Shown in pieces: positions 1 to 9,278 of a DNA stretch of 64,000 nucleotides (the first letter of the stretch is position 1; the number at the start of each line of letters is the position of its first letter). Made by a program: the position numbers and the translations under genes. The notes below the pieces were generated by a model. The model did no database searches and had not been told where the DNA came from. It saw only the letters and a list, made by a program, of their open reading frames with translations. This stretch comes from Oleispira sp964022115 (GTDB lineage: Bacteria; Pseudomonadota; Gammaproteobacteria; Pseudomonadales; Oceanobacteraceae). The stretch is taken from positions 1 through 64,000 of the forward strand of contig CAXIBC010000002.1 in NCBI GenBank assembly GCA_964022115.1, in the 5' to 3' direction.

Positions 1-1623
1 CAGGTAGTGATTGATGGTCAAAACCAAGCGCAGTTAATCAGCTTGTGGGGCAGTGAAAAACACCCTGACTGGCCATTAAGTAATAATGGCTCAACGATTG
101 ATACTGATTATATTGCGATTAAGGGGCTGGTATTAATTAATTCAGATAATGAAGCGCTACGTATTAATAACAGTAAATACATTAAGTTAATTAATATCGG
201 TATTGGGCCGTCGTCGATAGATCATGGTGCTTATGCCAACGTCTATATTTATCGATCTCAGTATGTCTTGATCGAAGGAATGTATGTTTGGGGTCATGGC
301 CGTTATAAGATTCAATTGAAGAACTCTTCGAACAGTATTGTGCGTCGTAGTATTGCGCGTATCGATGATTACATCGGGGGCGAGCCGATTGGTGGTTTTA
401 TTTCTTATTGCTCTAAAAATATATTATTTCAAAATAATATCCTGATCGATTCTGATCACTCGAACTATTGGGGCAATCATAATGAAATTATTAACGCCTT
501 TGGTGTGCCCGCAACCAATTGTGAAGCTTATCCTGAGTTTAACGAATTTAAACGTAATATCGCGTTAAATGTGCATATGGGGCTGATGAATACCGATGCC
601 CGCCAGAATGTAAATCCAACCTTATGGGAAGATTTAATCGGTTGGGATTTGAAGCCTAGTCGTCATAGTGGAGGCTCTGGTAGCGTAGTGCCTATTTTAT
701 CCGGTGTGGGGGCCACGGTGACCAATCGTATGACCTTAGGCCAGGTTAATAGTGAAGGTAGTTACTTTATGTACTCGCGTGAGAAAGATTCTACGGTTAA
801 GAATTCGATCTTTCATCAAGTAGGCTGGGATGGTAGTGATGTCGTTGATCAAGGTGCCTTAGTGCGCCGTGGTAGTGGTGGCCAGTTCTATTTATCGAAT
901 AATAACTTAGCAGACTACGCTGGGGGAATTACCGATCCAGGTGGTGTTGGTTCGCCATCAGTGTCGAATACTTTATCGCTAAGTCCGGAACTTAAGTATA
1001 TGACTATGTTGCCACGTGATTCGGCACTGCGTGATAGTGGTACCAATAATGACAGAGTCGGTGCGGAAGTAATGACTATGCTCGGGGTGTCAGGTACTTT
1101 TTATGGTGAAGAGGGTTATGATTCAGAAACGGGAATTCCTATGTGGCCTTTCCCAAATCAAGATCTAGCGCATAAATATTTCAGTAGCTTTTCACATTCA
1201 GGGACCGATAGAGAAGGTGGTTCAGCAGGAATTGATGGTGCCCGTGGTTTTGCTGTAGAAGATCAAACTATGAGTAATTATATTTGGACTTATCTTGGCG
1301 CTCCAGTGCCACCTTTTGGTGTCTCAGGGCTTGCGGGTAACGAACAAGTGAAGTTACTTTGGAATGCATCAGCACCTATCTCGCAAAGCCAGATTACGGC
1401 CTACAATATTTATCAAGTCGTGGAGGGTAATGCATTGTTATTAGACAGTGTGGCAGCGAACGTCTATGACTATACGGTGAAAAACTTGAGCAATTATCAG
1501 ACTGTGCAATTCGCTATTACTGCGGTACGTTCAGATGGTATTGAAAGTGATTACGCTTATGCAACGCTTGATACTCCAGAAGAGAAGCCAGCGCATTTAC
1601 CGCCGGTATTATCCATCGACTAA
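1..1623 (+). CDS. Secreted right-handed beta-helix protein with Fn3-like C-terminus (5' end outside window)
   Basis: The reading frame is open from base 1 (CAG GTA GTG in frame), so the gene starts upstream of the window; the GTG at 7 is probably internal. Residues ~1-330 show the repeating short beta-strand and Asn-ladder texture of pectate-lyase-like parallel beta-helices (for example NVYIYRSQYVLIEG, NSIVRRSIARI, NILFQNNILID). Residues ~440-525 look like one fibronectin type III domain (PPFGVSGLAGNEQVKLLWNA, then YNIYQV). Such proteins are typically exported polysaccharide-active enzymes or surface proteins. No catalytic residues can be assigned, so the substrate is unknown. A clear terminator follows at 1668. 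Alternatives are a polysaccharide lyase or a non-enzymatic adhesin. Confidence 0.75.
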   Translation, partial: QVVIDGQNQAQLISLWGSEKHPDWPLSNNGSTIDTDYIAIKGLVLINSDNEALRINNSKYIKLINIGIGPSSIDHGAYANVYIYRSQYVLIEGMYVWGHGRYKIQLKNSSNSIVRRSIARIDDYIGGEPIGGFISYCSKNILFQNNILIDSDHSNYWGNHNEIINAFGVPATNCEAYPEFNEFKRNIALNVHMGLMNTDARQNVNPTLWEDLIGWDLKPSRHSGGSGSVVPILSGVGATVTNRMTLGQVNSEGSYFMYSREKDSTVKNSIFHQVGWDGSDVVDQGALVRRGSGGQFYLSNNNLADYAGGITDPGGVGSPSVSNTLSLSPELKYMTMLPRDSALRDSGTNNDRVGAEVMTMLGVSGTFYGEEGYDSETGIPMWPFPNQDLAHKYFSSFSHSGTDREGGSAGIDGARGFAVEDQTMSNYIWTYLGAPVPPFGVSGLAGNEQVKLLWNASAPISQSQITAYNIYQVVEGNALLLDSVAANVYDYTVKNLSNYQTVQFAITAVRSDGIESDYAYATLDTPEEKPAHLPPVLSID

Positions 1624-1667
1624 GAGGCTTAGTTTATAGACTTTGTTCATAGGCTGATTCGTCGCTT

Positions 1668-1706
1668 AAAAGCACCACGGGAATCCTTCTCGTGGTGCTT
1701 TATTAT
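1668..1706 (+). terminator. Rho-independent terminator after the beta-helix gene
   Basis: A perfect 11-bp stem (AAAGCACCACG at 1669-1679 with CGTGGTGCTTT at 1691-1701) is followed by a T-rich stretch. It lies 45 bp after the stop codon at 1621-1623. Confidence 0.85.
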
Positions 1707-1827
1707 TTTACCCTGATAACCCCTTGGCCTGTCCTATTCGTACTAAAACCAGTTCAGACTTGGCCTTTCTTGCTGCCGTTATAACGGCCTTGTCCTAAAG
1801 TCCACAGGATCAGTTGTGATAAAACCG

Positions 1828-1882
1828 TCTAGTCTACGTTAGTAGTAAAATTAAAGGTGGTTAATTAATGTAGACTACTAGA
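1828..1882. promoter_or_regulatory. Inverted repeat upstream of the solute-binding protein gene
   Basis: TCTAGTCTAC at 1828-1837 is mirrored imperfectly by GTAGACTACTAGA at 1870-1882 (perfect core AGTCTAC/GTAGACT), separated by an AT-rich 32-bp spacer. It occupies the otherwise gene-free stretch 1709-1958. It could be an operator or an mRNA hairpin. No clear -35/-10 pair was found. Little else is visible in this interval. Confidence 0.3.
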
Positions 1883-1958
1883 TTTAAATCCCCGCGGCTG
1901 TCAAAAGAGTTTGAGCAACGCTAATCTAAAGCACACAAATGGTAATGAGCAAAAAGAT

Positions 1959-2819
1959 GTGAGCTTAGTCGCTAATAAATTGATAGCTAAGTTAGTAAAT
2001 AAATTATTTATTTTTGGGGTGCTCATCGTAATTAACCTAAGCTCACAGGCGACAGAGAGCTTACCTGTAATAACCGTTTGGAACTACTATTTATCACCTC
2101 CTTTTCTACTTGATGATGATACCGGTTTAGCATCAGATTTTGTTAATCAGATGAATAACCGATTAGGAAAAGACTATCAGTTTGAATTAGTTAACTTGCC
2201 GAGAGTACGATTAAACCAGCAGTTGGCTGATGGTAAGCAAGGTATGGTCTTGTTTTCTCATTGGTTATGGCTTGAAGAGCAGCCTAAAAATAAATATTTA
2301 TGGAGTCCCGCTCTTATTAAAGACCAGAATCTTATTGTTTCTTTGCGCAGAAAGAACTTTCAATATAGTGGCCCTGAGTCATTGCGTGGATTAAGGTTTG
2401 GGGCGATTCGAGGCAGAAAATATTATTCATTAGAAACGCTATTAAATAATAATGAGCTGCTACCTGTGTATTTGAATAGAGAAAGGCAAGCGTTGCAGAT
2501 GTTATTAGCAGAACGAATTGATGTGACTAGCCAGCCGGCTTCTTTAGTAAGTTATTTAATAAAAGAGATGGCCATCGAAAAAGATATTGCTTTGGCTGAA
2601 AAACCCTTGTTCACGATCAATCGTCACATCATGCTCACGTCTAAAATGAAGCAGTTATATAAAGAATTATTGCCTCAATTGATAATGCTTAAACAAGATC
2701 CTTTATGGCAGGCCAGTTTGAAAAAGTATCATTTAACCTCGGCCGATAAAATTGCCTTTTTAATTAATCTAGGCATCAAGGGCGCTTGCACAAAGAGTGT
2801 AAATAATACCATGGCATAA
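1959..2819 (+). CDS. Periplasmic family-3 solute-binding protein (SBP_bac_3)
   Basis: After a hydrophobic export signal (FIFGVLIVINLSSQA, cleavage probably before TES), the mature protein has the two-lobe layout of SBP_bac_3 proteins: TVWNYYLSPPFLLDDDTGLASDF near the N-terminus, GLRFGAIRGRKYYSLE in the hinge region and a final LWQASLKKYHL helix. These proteins bind small polar ligands such as amino acids. There is no permease or ATPase gene nearby, so it is an orphan receptor of a type common in marine gammaproteobacteria. I chose the GTG at 1959. The TTG at 1911 would give an over-long hydrophilic leader, and the TTG at 1980 is also possible. The last 91 bp overlap the 3' end of the convergent antiporter gene. 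Confidence 0.75.
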   Translation: MSLVANKLIAKLVNKLFIFGVLIVINLSSQATESLPVITVWNYYLSPPFLLDDDTGLASDFVNQMNNRLGKDYQFELVNLPRVRLNQQLADGKQGMVLFSHWLWLEEQPKNKYLWSPALIKDQNLIVSLRRKNFQYSGPESLRGLRFGAIRGRKYYSLETLLNNNELLPVYLNRERQALQMLLAERIDVTSQPASLVSYLIKEMAIEKDIALAEKPLFTINRHIMLTSKMKQLYKELLPQLIMLKQDPLWQASLKKYHLTSADKIAFLINLGIKGACTKSVNNTMA

Positions 2820-3964
2820 ATAATAGCTTGTACTGTATACCAGCCTGGTACGGTAGCGGGTATGGATAATGCCAAGGCTATGCCGACACCACCCCGCAAC
2901 CCTCCCCACATCATCACATTCTGATAGCTCAATGGTATTTTTTTTTGCCTAGGAAGAAAATTAATCAGAGGGGTAAAAGCATAAATAATACTAGCGCGGC
3001 TGAGGGTGGCCGCTATAACTCCTATTAACATCGCTAGCCATTGTTCTTTAAACATCTCTAGGGTGATGGTAACCCCCATTAATACAAAGACAATCACATT
3101 GGCGATGTAAGCGTTTAGCTGCCACAGTTGAGAACTGAATTTTTCTGTTTGCTGAGACAATGTAATCCTTTTTCTTCTCACCTCCCCTAGCCACAAACCA
3201 CTGACCAGCACCGCAACAATACCGGAGACATGGAAATAATGTTCTGCAATATAAAAGGGGATAGCCATGGCTAATAAGCTAATGACAGCGCGGCCATTAT
3301 GACTCGGTAGCCAGTCATATAATACTGAAAAAAGATAACCTGAAATCAGGCCAATCAACAACCCTCCAGCGACGGTAATGATGAATTGCCAGCTGGCTTG
3401 CTGCCAACTCATTAGCCCACTACTGTGACTCAAGGCGACGATTAGTAGGCCAAAGCATACAACGGCCGTAGCATCGTTAAATAGACTTTCTCCTTCGACT
3501 AAGGCGGTTAAGCGAGCCGGAGCGCCGATGGTTTTAAACATAGCAACCACAGCAACAGGGTCGGTTGCCGCTAAAATCACACCGGCTAATAGCGCAGTGA
3601 GCAGTGGAAATGCCTGCGGGTAACCCATGGCTACAAAAAGCAAATAGCCGCTAATTAAGGCAGAAATTAATAACGCCGGGATGGCAAAGATCAATACCGG
3701 TAATAGGTTTTGCTTAACCAGTTTGAGCGGCATGTGATAGGCAGACTCGAATACTAAAATAGGGACAAGTAAGTGTAAAATGATGTCGCGAAAACCTTGC
3801 CAACGTAAGCCGGTATCAAAGCCTAATCCGATCCAGATTTCTGAGCCAATAAAACCTGCAACTACCAGTACGGCGGTGAAAGGGAGTGGACTATTTTTTA
3901 ACTTTGGCTCTATCAGTGCCGCGAATAATACAATGGCCAATAATATGATAATCACTGCCGGCAT
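2729..3964 (-). CDS. CPA1-family sodium (cation):proton antiporter
   Basis: 411 residues with about 12 hydrophobic segments and no long cytoplasmic C-terminal domain. CPA1 hallmark motifs are present: ATDPVAVVAMF (~residue 132) and GESLFNDATAVV (~residue 158), which hold the acidic residues of the ion site, plus MMWGGLRGGVGIALALS near the end. It should exchange Na+ or K+ for H+ across the inner membrane. The gene starts 32 bp after the diguanylate cyclase stop on the same strand, so the two are probably co-transcribed. Its 3' end overlaps the convergent solute-binding gene. The exact ion specificity cannot be read from the sequence. Confidence 0.85.
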   Translation of the reverse strand: MPAVIIILLAIVLFAALIEPKLKNSPLPFTAVLVVAGFIGSEIWIGLGFDTGLRWQGFRDIILHLLVPILVFESAYHMPLKLVKQNLLPVLIFAIPALLISALISGYLLFVAMGYPQAFPLLTALLAGVILAATDPVAVVAMFKTIGAPARLTALVEGESLFNDATAVVCFGLLIVALSHSSGLMSWQQASWQFIITVAGGLLIGLISGYLFSVLYDWLPSHNGRAVISLLAMAIPFYIAEHYFHVSGIVAVLVSGLWLGEVRRKRITLSQQTEKFSSQLWQLNAYIANVIVFVLMGVTITLEMFKEQWLAMLIGVIAATLSRASIIYAFTPLINFLPRQKKIPLSYQNVMMWGGLRGGVGIALALSIPATVPGWYTVQAIIYAMVLFTLFVQAPLMPRLIKKAILSAEVK

Positions 3965-3996
3965 AGAGACCTCGATAGAGCCTAATAATAGAGATG

Positions 3997-5811
3997 TTAG
4001 TTTATTTTCGGTAAGTGGGACGGGTCATTGTCTTCAAAAATCACTTGATTGCGCCCTTGGGCTTTAGCCACGTATAAATAATCGTCGGCGTGTTTTATCA
4101 GTGTATTTTCGCCTTCGTAATAGGCAGGAATACAGCTCGCAAGACCAATACTCATGGTGACGGATAACAGGTTGCCTTCCCATTCGACTTGAGTTTCTTC
4201 AATTTTTTTACGAATACGCTCGGCGACTAAAAAGGCACCATCTTTAGGCGTGCTAGGCAATAATACGGTGAACTCTTCGCCACCATAGCGAGAGACAGCA
4301 TCGCTGGGCCGTTTAACGACTTCTTGAATAGCGCTAGCCACTTGTTGTAAAACTTTATCCCCAGCTTGATGGCCATAATCATCATTAAATTTCTTGAAGT
4401 GATCAATATCCATAATTAATAACGAGATCCAAGATTTCTCACGATAGGCACGGCGGTATTCGGTAGGCAACTTTTGGTCAAAGTAGTGCCGGTTTTTTAC
4501 TTGGGTTAAGGAGTCAGTCACTGACGCGTATTGCAACTGGTCATTCATGATTTCCAGTTCTTCGGTGCGCTCTCTCACTTTATTATCGAGCTCTTGGTTG
4601 GCTTTGATTTGAATATCAAGCAGACGATCTTGGGTTTCGATGCGGGCTTTGCGTTCACTATTTATTTTGTCGGCGAGTCCTAATGCTAAGAGTATGGCTT
4701 CTAGGATGGCGCCGATTTCAATAGCGTGCTCGGTGAAATGATTGACTGGTAAAAAGCCAAATTTTTGTCCCGCGTATAATAAAAACCCGATCAGCAAGGT
4801 AGACCAAGCAATAATAAACATCATTACTTCTCGGTTATGGCTGCGTAGCCATTCTTGCACTGTGGCAAAGATAGCAATAATGGCGGCAATAATTGCCAGT
4901 GCGGCATTGAGGCGTATCATCATTTCATAAGCAAAAATGAGCGATGCGAAGGCGCTACAGATACCTAATGCCGCTAATAAATTAACGATTTTATCAAGAT
5001 CTGGGCGTATTTCTTTTAGGCGTAGAAAGTGTGAAGTAAAGAGCGCAGCAAAACAGATGATAAAACCGATCAGGAAAACAACGGATAACTGGTGAATGTG
5101 TGGACTATTAGGCCAGAGGTATTGGTAAGACCAGCCATGAATACTGGCCATAAATAGAGTGAAGCAGCTAAGGTAAAGTACATAATATAAGTAGCTGCGT
5201 TCACGAACAATCAAGAAAATAACCGCATTATAAAAAATCATGCTGATCAAAACGGCATAGAAAGCGGCACTCATGGCATTTTCTATTATTCGATTTTGCC
5301 AAAAGCTATTTTCAGGAAGCAGGGATAATGACAGTTGCATTGAACTGCTAGTTTGCACATGTAAATACAGTGTATTTTTATTTTCACTATCGATATCGAG
5401 GGGGAAAACAAATGCTGGCTGCGCCATCGGTCGCTGCGCGAAAGGAAGTTTATCACCACTATGGAATTCTTGGATTAATTCTTCGCCAGAGAATAAATAG
5501 AGATCTAGGGTATCAAGCAACGGATAATTGCTGCGTAGAAACCAAGGGGTGTGAGTCGTATAAAGATCTTTTAAGGTGATTCTGAACCAATAATGATCAG
5601 GATCAAAACCAAAGCTGGTTTCATCAATGCTAGTCTTTTGCCAGACCTCCGCTTTTAGCTGCATTACTTCTGCTAAAGACAATTCTTGGTCATGGCTGAA
5701 ATAATGAACTTGATCAAAATGATTGTCAGGTTTGTCGTTTCCAAGTTGCCCTGTAAACGCAACGAGGGAGGTTCCGAGTAATATTAATAGTATTCCAAGC
5801 TGTTTCAGCAT
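3997..5811 (-). CDS. 7TM-DISM sensor diguanylate cyclase
   Basis: 604 residues. A signal-type N-terminus is followed by a periplasmic beta-rich 7TMR-DISMED2-like domain (~30-160; HYWFRITLKDL is typical), seven membrane helices (~175-375), a coiled coil (~380-430) and a GGDEF domain (~432-590). The active-site signature is GGEEF. The inhibitory RxxD site (RPSD) sits the canonical five residues upstream, so the cyclase should be active and product-inhibited. Proteins of this layout are thought to sense a periplasmic carbohydrate-type ligand and make c-di-GMP. It is probably the first gene of an operon with the antiporter. Cyclic-di-GMP from here could act on the MshE-type ATPase at 52 kb. Confidence 0.9.
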   Translation of the reverse strand: MLKQLGILLILLGTSLVAFTGQLGNDKPDNHFDQVHYFSHDQELSLAEVMQLKAEVWQKTSIDETSFGFDPDHYWFRITLKDLYTTHTPWFLRSNYPLLDTLDLYLFSGEELIQEFHSGDKLPFAQRPMAQPAFVFPLDIDSENKNTLYLHVQTSSSMQLSLSLLPENSFWQNRIIENAMSAAFYAVLISMIFYNAVIFLIVRERSYLYYVLYLSCFTLFMASIHGWSYQYLWPNSPHIHQLSVVFLIGFIICFAALFTSHFLRLKEIRPDLDKIVNLLAALGICSAFASLIFAYEMMIRLNAALAIIAAIIAIFATVQEWLRSHNREVMMFIIAWSTLLIGFLLYAGQKFGFLPVNHFTEHAIEIGAILEAILLALGLADKINSERKARIETQDRLLDIQIKANQELDNKVRERTEELEIMNDQLQYASVTDSLTQVKNRHYFDQKLPTEYRRAYREKSWISLLIMDIDHFKKFNDDYGHQAGDKVLQQVASAIQEVVKRPSDAVSRYGGEEFTVLLPSTPKDGAFLVAERIRKKIEETQVEWEGNLLSVTMSIGLASCIPAYYEGENTLIKHADDYLYVAKAQGRNQVIFEDNDPSHLPKIN

Positions 5812-5961
5812 GTTTGAGCTATATCATGTTGGCAAAAGATAATATCAGTATAGTGGCTGATATTGAAAACACATGCTCTTGTTCAGATAAAGCATTACTA
5901 ATTAGAAGGGTGCGTTATAATTGTCGGCAGTTTAGTGATCAATACAATGGGAGTAGCTGGC

Positions 5962-6816
5962 ATGAGTTTTAGTGGTACCAATCGACACTGGTTTATAATC
6001 GGCGCTGAATTTCCTGTTGGTCAATGTTTAGCAAAGCTAGCCAGTGAGTTAGCGCTTCCTTACTCAAGCCGTCGCTTAGACAGTCGCGAAGCACCGACTG
6101 TCCCTATGGGGATGTCCGCGACTCCTTTGGCAATCATTGCAACTAGCGGAGAAGATGAGGTTTCGGCTCAGCACATAGCAGAGTGGCTAACCTTGCTTAT
6201 TGAGCAGGATATTCCACTGGTTTTATTATCATCGGCCAAGGTCTTTCAATATAACGAAGTGGGCAGTCTAGAAAATGATGATAGAACCGGGGATGAGCAT
6301 TTAATCGCACTGGAAGATCAAGCGCGCATGCAATTACGTCATGTGATACTTAGGGTTAATCAACCCTTTAGCTTATTAAGTGGTGATTATGCGGTGCAGT
6401 TACTGGCGCAAGCGCGTAATCAAGATGGCCTAGTATTGGATAACTTGATCCGCATTGCTCCTACTCCCGCTGACGATATTGCGCAAGTGATCCATGCCAT
6501 GCTACAGCAGGTAGATTGTGATGAATCGTTATGGGGAAGCTATCATTATTGCAGTGTTGAAAGCACCACAGAATACGCGTTTGCCGAAGTCTTATTAGCG
6601 GAAGCACGCCAATATGAAGACCTCGCTCACGTCACCTTAACCGAGCTGGATGATGATGAGTGTGAGCCGAGTGAAACCATCTTGGATAGTAAATTAATTA
6701 AACATACGTTTGGGATTAAGCCTAAACCTTGGCGCCAAGCACTCAGTCGTTTAATGCGCCGTTATTATCGGGCGGATGAAAAGTCCGAACAAAAATCGAA
6801 AAAAATACGCAGTTAA
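5962..6816 (+). CDS. Degenerate RmlD-like (sugar-nucleotide-binding) SDR family protein
   Basis: The fold signature resembles dTDP-4-dehydrorhamnose reductase. There is an N-terminal Rossmann strand-turn (FIIGAEFPVGQCLA), then LLSSAKVFQYNE where RmlD has S-T-D-Y-V-F-D-G, then ILRVNQPFS where RmlD has L-R-T-S-W-V-Y-S. The glycine-rich loop is degraded (GAEFPVG for GATGQLG) and the catalytic Tyr-x3-Lys pair is not visible, so it is probably not an active reductase. Start chosen at ATG 5962, eight bases after GGGAG; GTG 5935 and ATG 5947 lie upstream in frame. It is 17 bp from moeA and reads in the same direction, so it may lead the molybdenum cofactor operon. Its role there is unknown. Confidence 0.6.
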   Translation: MSFSGTNRHWFIIGAEFPVGQCLAKLASELALPYSSRRLDSREAPTVPMGMSATPLAIIATSGEDEVSAQHIAEWLTLLIEQDIPLVLLSSAKVFQYNEVGSLENDDRTGDEHLIALEDQARMQLRHVILRVNQPFSLLSGDYAVQLLAQARNQDGLVLDNLIRIAPTPADDIAQVIHAMLQQVDCDESLWGSYHYCSVESTTEYAFAEVLLAEARQYEDLAHVTLTELDDDECEPSETILDSKLIKHTFGIKPKPWRQALSRLMRRYYRADEKSEQKSKKIRS

Positions 6817-6833
6817 TAAAGAGAGCGATATTA

Positions 6834-8114
6834 ATGACTTCTTGTGATTCCCCGGCATTAGCACAAGGTTTAGTGCCATTAGAAGATGCGCGCTCAGTGT
6901 TAGCCCAGCGTGCAATGCAATATGGTGTACTGGCCGCGATAGAAACCTTGCCACTGGCGGTATTATTGAATCGGGTTCTGGCAGAGAGTATTAGTTCAGC
7001 GATTAATGTGCCGGGTTTTGATAACAGTGCGATGGATGGTTATGCGTTACGCCTCGCCGACTGCCAGCAGCAACTGGCAGATAATGGCAATATCATTATG
7101 CCGGTTTCGCAAAGAATTGCAGCGGGTGATGCACCGAGTGTATTGCAAGAAAATACCTGTGCTCGTATTTTTACCGGTGCGGCGCTGCCAGAGAATGCTG
7201 ATGTGGTCGTTATGCAAGAGCAGTGTGCAGTGCAAGCAGATGGCTTAATTTGTTTCCCTGCGGATCTAGTCAATGCCAAACCCCAGCAGAATATTCGCCC
7301 GGCGGGCCAAGACATATCGATTGGGCAAAATCTATTTCAGCCTGGGCGCATTTTACGGGCTGAAGATCTTGGGGTTTTGGCTTCTATGGGCTTTAGTGAG
7401 GTTAAGGTTTATCAGCGCTTAAAAGTGGCGGTGGTCTCTTCTGGAGATGAACTGGTCGAGCCAGGTCAGTCGTTAGCGGCGGGTAAAATTTATAATACCA
7501 ATAGCTTTACCTTGATGGGGTTATTACAGCGCATGGGTATGGAAGTGGTCGGTCCCTTCTTTGCACCTGATACCTTTGTCGATAGCCAAGCTATTTTAAC
7601 TCAAGCCAGTGCCGAAGCTGATGTCATTATTACCAGTGGTGGAGTTTCTGTGGGTGAAGAAGACCATATTAAAGCGGCTATTAATAGTGGAGGCCATAAC
7701 GGGGGTGAGCTAGAAATGTGGCGCTTGGCTATTAAACCAGGTAAGCCATTTGCGCTAGGACATTTCAATCAATGTCCGGTATTGGGCTTACCGGGTAATC
7801 CTGCCGCTGTGGTGGTGACTTTTTATCAATTGGCGCGTGACTTTCTATGGGCCATACAAGGCGCTGAGGCGCAGCCATTATTAAGATTAAAAGGTAAAGC
7901 AAACTTTACTACTCACAAGTCCATCGGCCGCACCGAATTTTTACGCGCGCGCTTTAATCAGGGGGATATCAGCATCTTTAATAATCAAAGTTCGGGTATT
8001 TTATCCTCTGCGAGCTGGAGTGATGGTTTTGCGTGTGTACCGGCCGGTAAGGTGATCAGTGATGGCGATGAAATTGATTTTTATACACTCACTACCGCCC
8101 ATGGGCACGGTTAA
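6834..8114 (+). CDS. moeA: Molybdopterin molybdenumtransferase MoeA
   Basis: 426 residues, usual length ~410. MoeA inserts molybdate into adenylated molybdopterin, the last common step of molybdenum cofactor synthesis in the cytoplasm. Visible signatures are NSAMDGYAL (~62), the MoCF/MogA-like domain with SSGDELVEPGQ, TSGGVSVGEEDHIK (~265), and GLPGNPAAVVV (~320). The gene follows GAGAG ribosome-binding sequence and is two bases from mobA, implying coupled expression with mobA, moaC and moaD. Confidence 0.95.
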   Translation: MTSCDSPALAQGLVPLEDARSVLAQRAMQYGVLAAIETLPLAVLLNRVLAESISSAINVPGFDNSAMDGYALRLADCQQQLADNGNIIMPVSQRIAAGDAPSVLQENTCARIFTGAALPENADVVVMQEQCAVQADGLICFPADLVNAKPQQNIRPAGQDISIGQNLFQPGRILRAEDLGVLASMGFSEVKVYQRLKVAVVSSGDELVEPGQSLAAGKIYNTNSFTLMGLLQRMGMEVVGPFFAPDTFVDSQAILTQASAEADVIITSGGVSVGEEDHIKAAINSGGHNGGELEMWRLAIKPGKPFALGHFNQCPVLGLPGNPAAVVVTFYQLARDFLWAIQGAEAQPLLRLKGKANFTTHKSIGRTEFLRARFNQGDISIFNNQSSGILSSASWSDGFACVPAGKVISDGDEIDFYTLTTAHGHG

Positions 8115-8116
8115 CT

Positions 8117-8773
8117 ATGTCGAGTACAGCGCTAGCTAATTCAATAGCAGTCAGTGGCTTAATTCTCGCGGGTGGTGAAGGGCGGCGCATGTCGGGTCGA
8201 GACAAGGGGTTAATGACCTTAGGTAATCGACCCTTAGTTGAATATGCCATTGATTGCTTAACCCCACTGGTTGACGATTTAGCCATTAGCTGTAATCGCA
8301 ATCGGGCTTTATATGCTGATTACCACTTGCCTTGTTTAGTGGATAACGAGGCTGACCCTGGTCGTCATTTTGCTGGCCCAATGGCTGGGCTTGCGACTGG
8401 GCTTAAATACGCTAAGCATGATTGGTTATTGGTGATGCCTTGTGATACCCCTTTAATGACAACGCGAATTATGGCGCAGTTGATTACAGAGATCGCTGCG
8501 GATACGGCTGAGTTAGCTAGCCCTGTACAAGCGGTGATCTTTTCTTATCAAGGCCTACAACCTTTGCATGGTTTGTATCATAAAAGCATGCTGCCGATTT
8601 TTGAGCAGTGCTTAGCCGAAAATAAAAATGCTTTGCAGCGCTTATTACGTTCACTGGACAGTATTAAGGTACTCGCGGCGCAAGCGACTGAATTTAATTT
8701 CAATAATGCCAACGATGCAGAAGAGCTGAGTCGCATGGAAAAATTACTGGCTCAGCAGCGCACTCAAAATTAA
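8117..8773 (+). CDS. mobA: Molybdenum cofactor guanylyltransferase MobA
   Basis: 218 residues. MobA links GMP to molybdenum cofactor to give the MGD form used by DMSO-reductase-family enzymes. The nucleotidyltransferase loop LILAGGEGRRMSGRDKGL is intact (~16-33). The downstream DNEADPGRHFAGPMAGLATGL (~72-92) and MPCDTPLM (~109) match the family, including the metal-binding Asp. It lies between moeA and moaC in one transcription unit. Presence of MobA implies that the organism has MGD enzymes such as nitrate, TMAO or formate oxidoreductases elsewhere. Confidence 0.93.
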   Translation: MSSTALANSIAVSGLILAGGEGRRMSGRDKGLMTLGNRPLVEYAIDCLTPLVDDLAISCNRNRALYADYHLPCLVDNEADPGRHFAGPMAGLATGLKYAKHDWLLVMPCDTPLMTTRIMAQLITEIAADTAELASPVQAVIFSYQGLQPLHGLYHKSMLPIFEQCLAENKNALQRLLRSLDSIKVLAAQATEFNFNNANDAEELSRMEKLLAQQRTQN

Positions 8774-8792
8774 TAACAAGGTTGGACATAAC

Positions 8793-9266
8793 ATGGATTT
8801 AACCCATTTAGATGAAAAAGGCCAAGCACGCATGGTCGATGTGAGCGAAAAAGACATCAGCAAGCGTGAAGCCCTGGCACAAGCCGTCGTCACTATGCTG
8901 CCGAATACCTTAACCATGATTACCCAAGGTAAACACAAAAAGGGTGATGTGTTAGCGACCGCACGTATAGCGGCTATTCAAGCGGCGAAAAAAACGTGGG
9001 AGCTTATTCCTATGTGCCATCCCTTGATGATCGCAGGAGTGAAAGTTGATATTCAAGCCATTAATGAAACTCAGATACGGATTGAAGTGCGCTGTAAAGT
9101 TGCCGACCGTACTGGGATTGAAATGGAAGCGTTAACCGCAGCGTCGGTAGCGGCCTTGACCCTATATGATATGTGTAAAGCGGTTGATAAAGGCATGACC
9201 ATAGGCGATATTAAATTACTGCAAAAAACCGGCGGTAAAAGTGGTGATTGGCAGGCAGAGAAGTAA
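8793..9266 (+). CDS. moaC: Cyclic pyranopterin monophosphate synthase MoaC
   Basis: 157 residues, full family length. MoaC converts the MoaA product to cyclic pyranopterin monophosphate in the first stage of molybdenum cofactor synthesis. Highly conserved blocks are KGDVLATARIAAIQAAKKT (~50), the active-site IPMCHPLMI (~72-80) and VADRTGIEMEALTAASVAALT (~108-128), followed by YDMCKAVDKGM. MoaA, its partner enzyme, is not in the window. Nineteen bp separate it from mobA and 12 bp from moaD. Confidence 0.96.
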   Translation: MDLTHLDEKGQARMVDVSEKDISKREALAQAVVTMLPNTLTMITQGKHKKGDVLATARIAAIQAAKKTWELIPMCHPLMIAGVKVDIQAINETQIRIEVRCKVADRTGIEMEALTAASVAALTLYDMCKAVDKGMTIGDIKLLQKTGGKSGDWQAEK

Positions 9267-9278
9267 TTGAGGTAGATG

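Noticed and set aside
3780..4067. Plus-strand 95-residue frame between antiporter and cyclase genes
   Set aside because: Mostly antisense to both well-supported minus-strand genes and without recognisable protein features.
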